Shown here: in pieces, positions 61,956-64,000 of the stretch | Layout of the letters: each line of letters starts with the position of its first letter | How positions within the stretch are numbered: the stretch's first letter is position 1 | Assembly: GCF_000429325.1 (NCBI RefSeq) | Contig: NZ_KE386885.1 | Coordinates: forward strand, 699,055 to 763,054 | Length of the DNA: 64,000 nt | From: Fundidesulfovibrio putealis DSM 16056 | GTDB lineage: Bacteria > Desulfobacterota > Desulfovibrionia > Desulfovibrionales > Desulfovibrionaceae | Direction: 5' to 3' | Made by a program: the position numbers and the translations under genes | Notes under the pieces: model-generated | What the model saw: the letters and a program-made list of their open reading frames with translations, nothing else | Databases searched by the model: none | Told to the model about the DNA's origin: nothing

Positions 61956-62728
61956 GGTCGCACGCGGGCCTGAAGCTGGCGGTTGCAGGCAAGGGCGGGG
62001 TCGGAAAGACCTCGCTCACCGCCTGGCTGGGCGACCATCTGGCCAGCCGTGGGTATGACGTCTGGCTGGTGGACGCGGACACGTCCTTGTCCCTGGGGGC
62101 GGCCTGCGGGCTCGCTCCCGAGGACGTCCCCCAGGCGCTGGCCGCGCGGGAGGATCTTGTGCGCAGCCGCATCGGGTCCGGGCTCATGTCGCTGACTCCC
62201 CTGGTGGACGACCTGCCGGGGGAGCTCAGCGTGCGCCTGCCGCGCCCGCCGGGGTACGGCGAGCGCCGCCTGCTGGTGATGGGCGCGGTGGACGCGGCGC
62301 GAGGAGGGTGCGCCTGCGCGGCCAACGCCTTGCTCAAGGCCGTGCTCTCGCATATGGTTCTAGGCTGCCGGGAGGTCGTTCTGGTGGACCTGGAGGCTGG
62401 CGTGGAACACCTGGGGCGCGGCACCGTGGAGCACGTGGACGGGCTGGTGGTGGTTTCGGAGCCGAGCCTGCGCTCGCTGCGCACCGCTGCCGAGGTTGGC
62501 AGGCTGGCCGAAGGCCTGGGTCTTTCGCGCCGGGTCCTGGCCCTGAACCGCTGTGCCGTGCGTCCCGAGCTTCCGGACCTGCCGGGCCTGCCTTTGCTGG
62601 CCGCCGTGATCCCCCCGCTTGCGGGGTTGTGCGAGCGCCAGCTCGCGGACGGCTCGGTGCTGGGCCTGGATGAGGCTCCGGGGATCGCGTTCGCGTGCGG
62701 TGCCATCCTGGACGCGCTCTCACCCTGA
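61952..62728 (+). CDS. cooC: CO dehydrogenase nickel-insertion ATPase CooC
   Basis: The 258-residue MinD/ParA-like ATPase loads nickel into CooS. It has the deviant Walker A GKGGVGKTS, VDADTSLSLGAACGL, the metal-binding CAC motif (ARGGCACAANALLK) that binds nickel or zinc at the dimer interface, and VVLVDLEAGVEHLGRGTVEHVDGLVVVSEPS. The GTG start overlaps the cooS stop (GTGA), so synthesis is coupled to that of CooS. Confidence 0.95.
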   Translation: MRSHAGLKLAVAGKGGVGKTSLTAWLGDHLASRGYDVWLVDADTSLSLGAACGLAPEDVPQALAAREDLVRSRIGSGLMSLTPLVDDLPGELSVRLPRPPGYGERRLLVMGAVDAARGGCACAANALLKAVLSHMVLGCREVVLVDLEAGVEHLGRGTVEHVDGLVVVSEPSLRSLRTAAEVGRLAEGLGLSRRVLALNRCAVRPELPDLPGLPLLAAVIPPLAGLCERQLADGSVLGLDEAPGIAFACGAILDALSP

Positions 62729-62766
62729 GCCGGCACAGCCGCGCAACAACAACCCGGAAGGGCTCC

Positions 62767-63498
62767 ATGAAGGTTTCATCCGTCGATCTGCTGGAAGAAC
62801 TGGACAAGCCCCGCTACAAGCCGCTGCGCGACGTCCTCCGGCTGCGCCGGTACACGCGCAAGGCAGTGGTCTTCGAGCCGCTGTCCGAGGAGGACCTGGT
62901 CTTCATCGTGAAGAGCGGGCGGGTGCGCGTGTATCTGTCCTATGAGGACAAAGAGTTCTGCCTGGCGGTGCTGGGTCCGGGGGACGTGTACAGCACGCAC
63001 ACCCGGGCCTTCGTGCAGGCCGTGGAGGACGTGGAGCTCCTGGTGGCCCCCTCGGACGTGTTCCGCCGCCGCATGGAGGAGTTTCCGGGCCTGTACACCA
63101 CCATGATCCGGGTGCTCGGGTCGCTTCTGGGCCGGGCGCTGACCATCATCGACAGCCTGGCCTTCAAGAAGGTGGGCAAACGCCTCCTGGAGATGCTGGC
63201 CGAGGAGGCCGGGCGGGGGCGTGAAATGCCTGAAGGCGGCGTGCTGCTGGAGTGGAACCTGACCACGGAGCAACTGGCTGCAGTGCTCGGGACCACGCGC
63301 CAGACCATGTCCTCGCTCATGAACAGCCTGTCGCGGGAAGGCATGCTGGAGCTTCGGGGCAAGGGGAGCGTGTACATCCCTGATCCGGCAAGGCTGGCCC
63401 ATCCGCCCGAGGCCTGGAGCAACATCCGGCACTGTCCGCCAGGCCGCGCCAGCGCTGGGATGCGCAAGGGAGAGAAGGCGGGATCCGAAGAAAAGTAG
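62767..63498 (+). CDS. cooA: CO-sensing transcriptional activator CooA (CRP/FNR family)
   Basis: The 243-residue product has a cyclic-nucleotide-type effector domain (LVFIVKSGRVRVYLSYEDKEFCLAVLGPGDVYSTHTRAFVQAVEDVEL), the long dimer helix and a C-terminal HTH (LTTEQLAAVLGTTRQTMSSLMNSLSREGML). His78 aligns with the haem ligand His77 of Rhodospirillum CooA, and Cys65 lies nearby. The N-terminal Pro ligand of that protein is not present (MKVSS...). A Lys/Arg-rich tail follows the HTH. GGAAGGG precedes the ATG. Placement after cooS-cooC and the CooA box at 59896 support the CO-sensor call over other FNR types. Confidence 0.87.
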   Translation: MKVSSVDLLEELDKPRYKPLRDVLRLRRYTRKAVVFEPLSEEDLVFIVKSGRVRVYLSYEDKEFCLAVLGPGDVYSTHTRAFVQAVEDVELLVAPSDVFRRRMEEFPGLYTTMIRVLGSLLGRALTIIDSLAFKKVGKRLLEMLAEEAGRGREMPEGGVLLEWNLTTEQLAAVLGTTRQTMSSLMNSLSREGMLELRGKGSVYIPDPARLAHPPEAWSNIRHCPPGRASAGMRKGEKAGSEEK

Positions 63499-63518
63499 TC
63501 GGTTTTTGGAAATAGTCG

Positions 63519-63547
63519 TTGACCTTTGCCCGTCATGTCTCTAAAAG
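63519..63547 (+). promoter_or_regulatory. rRNA promoter P1
   Basis: TTGACC-N17-TAAAAG with an AT-rich upstream stretch (GGTTTTTGGAAATAG). It begins 21 bp after the cooA stop codon. It is the first of four similar promoters leading to the rRNA leader. Confidence 0.6.
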
Positions 63548-63703
63548 CCCCCTTCTGCCTGCGGGGACGCGAGTTGCTGCGGGCGGGGACGGAAAGCTCT
63601 TTTACAACTGATCTTGGAGACGAGGCGGCACTCTGGTGGGTGCTCCGGGTGTTCGCGCTGCGATGCGGCGGGGACGAAAAGTCAGCGACGATGAAAAAAG
63701 TTG

Positions 63704-63732
63704 TTGACGGAAACGGGGCGCGCACGTAGAAG
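63704..63732 (+). promoter_or_regulatory. rRNA promoter P2
   Basis: TTGACG-N17-TAGAAG preceded by an A-rich UP-like element (GATGAAAAAAGTTG). A hairpin (CCCGC...CGAAGC / GCTTCG...GGCGGG, about 63740-63771) follows the predicted start. Confidence 0.75.
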
Positions 63733-63797
63733 TCCCCTCCCGCTGACGAAGCGTTGCTTCGACGGCGGGAAAAGTTGACGGACTTCGAAAGAAGTTG

Positions 63798-63826
63798 TTG
63801 ACACGGGAGCCGCCTGGAAGTAGAAA
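63798..63826 (+). promoter_or_regulatory. rRNA promoter P3
   Basis: TTGACA-N17-TAGAAA, the best match to consensus, preceded by GACTTCGAAAGAAGTTG. It is followed by CTCCTCCGCTGACGAAG, also found in similar form after P2. Confidence 0.8.
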
Positions 63827-63902
63827 GCTCCTCCGCTGACGAAGAGGCCCTGAGGGCCGCGACGGCAGCGGGAAGAAAAGTCGGCGAGAGTGAAAATAAT
63901 CG

Positions 63903-63931
63903 TTGACGGCGCCGCGGGGCGGGAGTAGTTA
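63903..63931 (+). promoter_or_regulatory. rRNA promoter P4
   Basis: TTGACG-N17-TAGTTA preceded by GTGAAAATAATCG. Spacing from P3 is 105 bp and from P2 to P3 is 94 bp, so the units are a degenerate tandem duplication of about 100 bp. Confidence 0.75.
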
Positions 63932-63960
63932 ACTCCTCCGCCGCACGAAAGGCGCGGAAC

Positions 63961-64000
63961 AAGGTCTTTGACAATTAAATAGCGAGTCGGGTGAATAAGA
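63961..64000 (+). other. rRNA operon leader (start of 16S precursor region)
   Basis: GGTCTTTGACAATTAAATAGCG is the type of leader sequence found shortly before 16S rRNA genes in many bacteria. The mature 16S gene is not reached before the window ends. The frame of 67 codons at 63526-63729 inside the promoter region was judged non-coding. Confidence 0.7.

Noticed and set aside
63526..63729. 67-codon frame between cooA and the rRNA leader
   Set aside because: Lies across rRNA promoters and has no ribosome-binding site.

Overview
The window looks like a chromosome segment from a high-GC sulfate-reducing deltaproteobacterium of the Desulfovibrionaceae (Desulfovibrio/Fundidesulfovibrio type). This is inferred from gene content and order: mreBCD-mrdA-rodA-bactofilin running into an ATP synthase operon that lacks subunits a and c, zapB-zapA-6S RNA-rny-ymdB-tyrS, a haem-binding chemoreceptor, and a cooS-cooC-cooA carbon monoxide dehydrogenase unit. 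No database search was possible, so all names rest on motifs, length and context.

Layout. 1-4.4 kb: end of a branched-chain amino-acid type binding protein, a Spy-like periplasmic protein, cysteine desulfidase, a Cys-rich lipoprotein and a small protein. 4.4-9.4 kb (minus strand): leuA with an unannotated leucine-rich leader peptide, an AT-rich orphan gene, ogt, a secreted protein and a YhcC-type radical SAM enzyme. 9.5-21.4 kb: cell-shape genes followed by atpF'-F-H-A-G-D-C. 21.7-29.5 kb: glmU, zapB, zapA, 6S RNA, rny, a methyltransferase, ymdB, tyrS and a UbiA-family prenyltransferase. 29.5-32.4 kb: three small orphan genes and a c-type haem chemoreceptor. 32.4-39.0 kb: a divergent glycan cluster (three glycosyltransferases, a B12/radical SAM protein, a WecA-like phosphotransferase with an extra C-terminal domain). 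39.2-42.7 kb: a metal-efflux operon (CDF pump, MarR, sigma-54 regulator) divergent from tpx with three operator-like palindromes between. 42.8-51.0 kb: cell-wall hydrolases, SPOR protein, UMF1 transporter, S24 repressor, M48 protease, a repeat-filled intergenic region, a zinc-ribbon gene interrupted by UGA, and an HD-GYP-type protein. 51.0-52.7 kb: a MITE-like element and proB. 52.8-59.8 kb (minus): a six-gene chemosensory/two-component operon (CheY-like, STAS, CheA, PAS kinase, REC-HDOD, REC-HD). 59.9-63.5 kb: cooS-cooC-cooA behind a perfect CooA box. 63.5-64.0 kb: tandem promoters and the leader of an rRNA operon that begins just beyond the window.

The non-coding DNA is the most unusual part. 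Two related hairpin repeat families (GCCTCCGGCGGCC plus a palindrome) lie just downstream of stop codons, always in the sense orientation of the preceding gene. One intergenic region (49.37-49.86 kb) is built almost entirely of a 123-bp inverted repeat, a degenerate 14-bp tandem array and one of those 3'-end repeats. Other points are the leu leader peptide, the in-frame UGA zinc-ribbon gene, the three CDF/tpx operator palindromes, and an rRNA promoter starting 21 bp after cooA with no visible terminator between.
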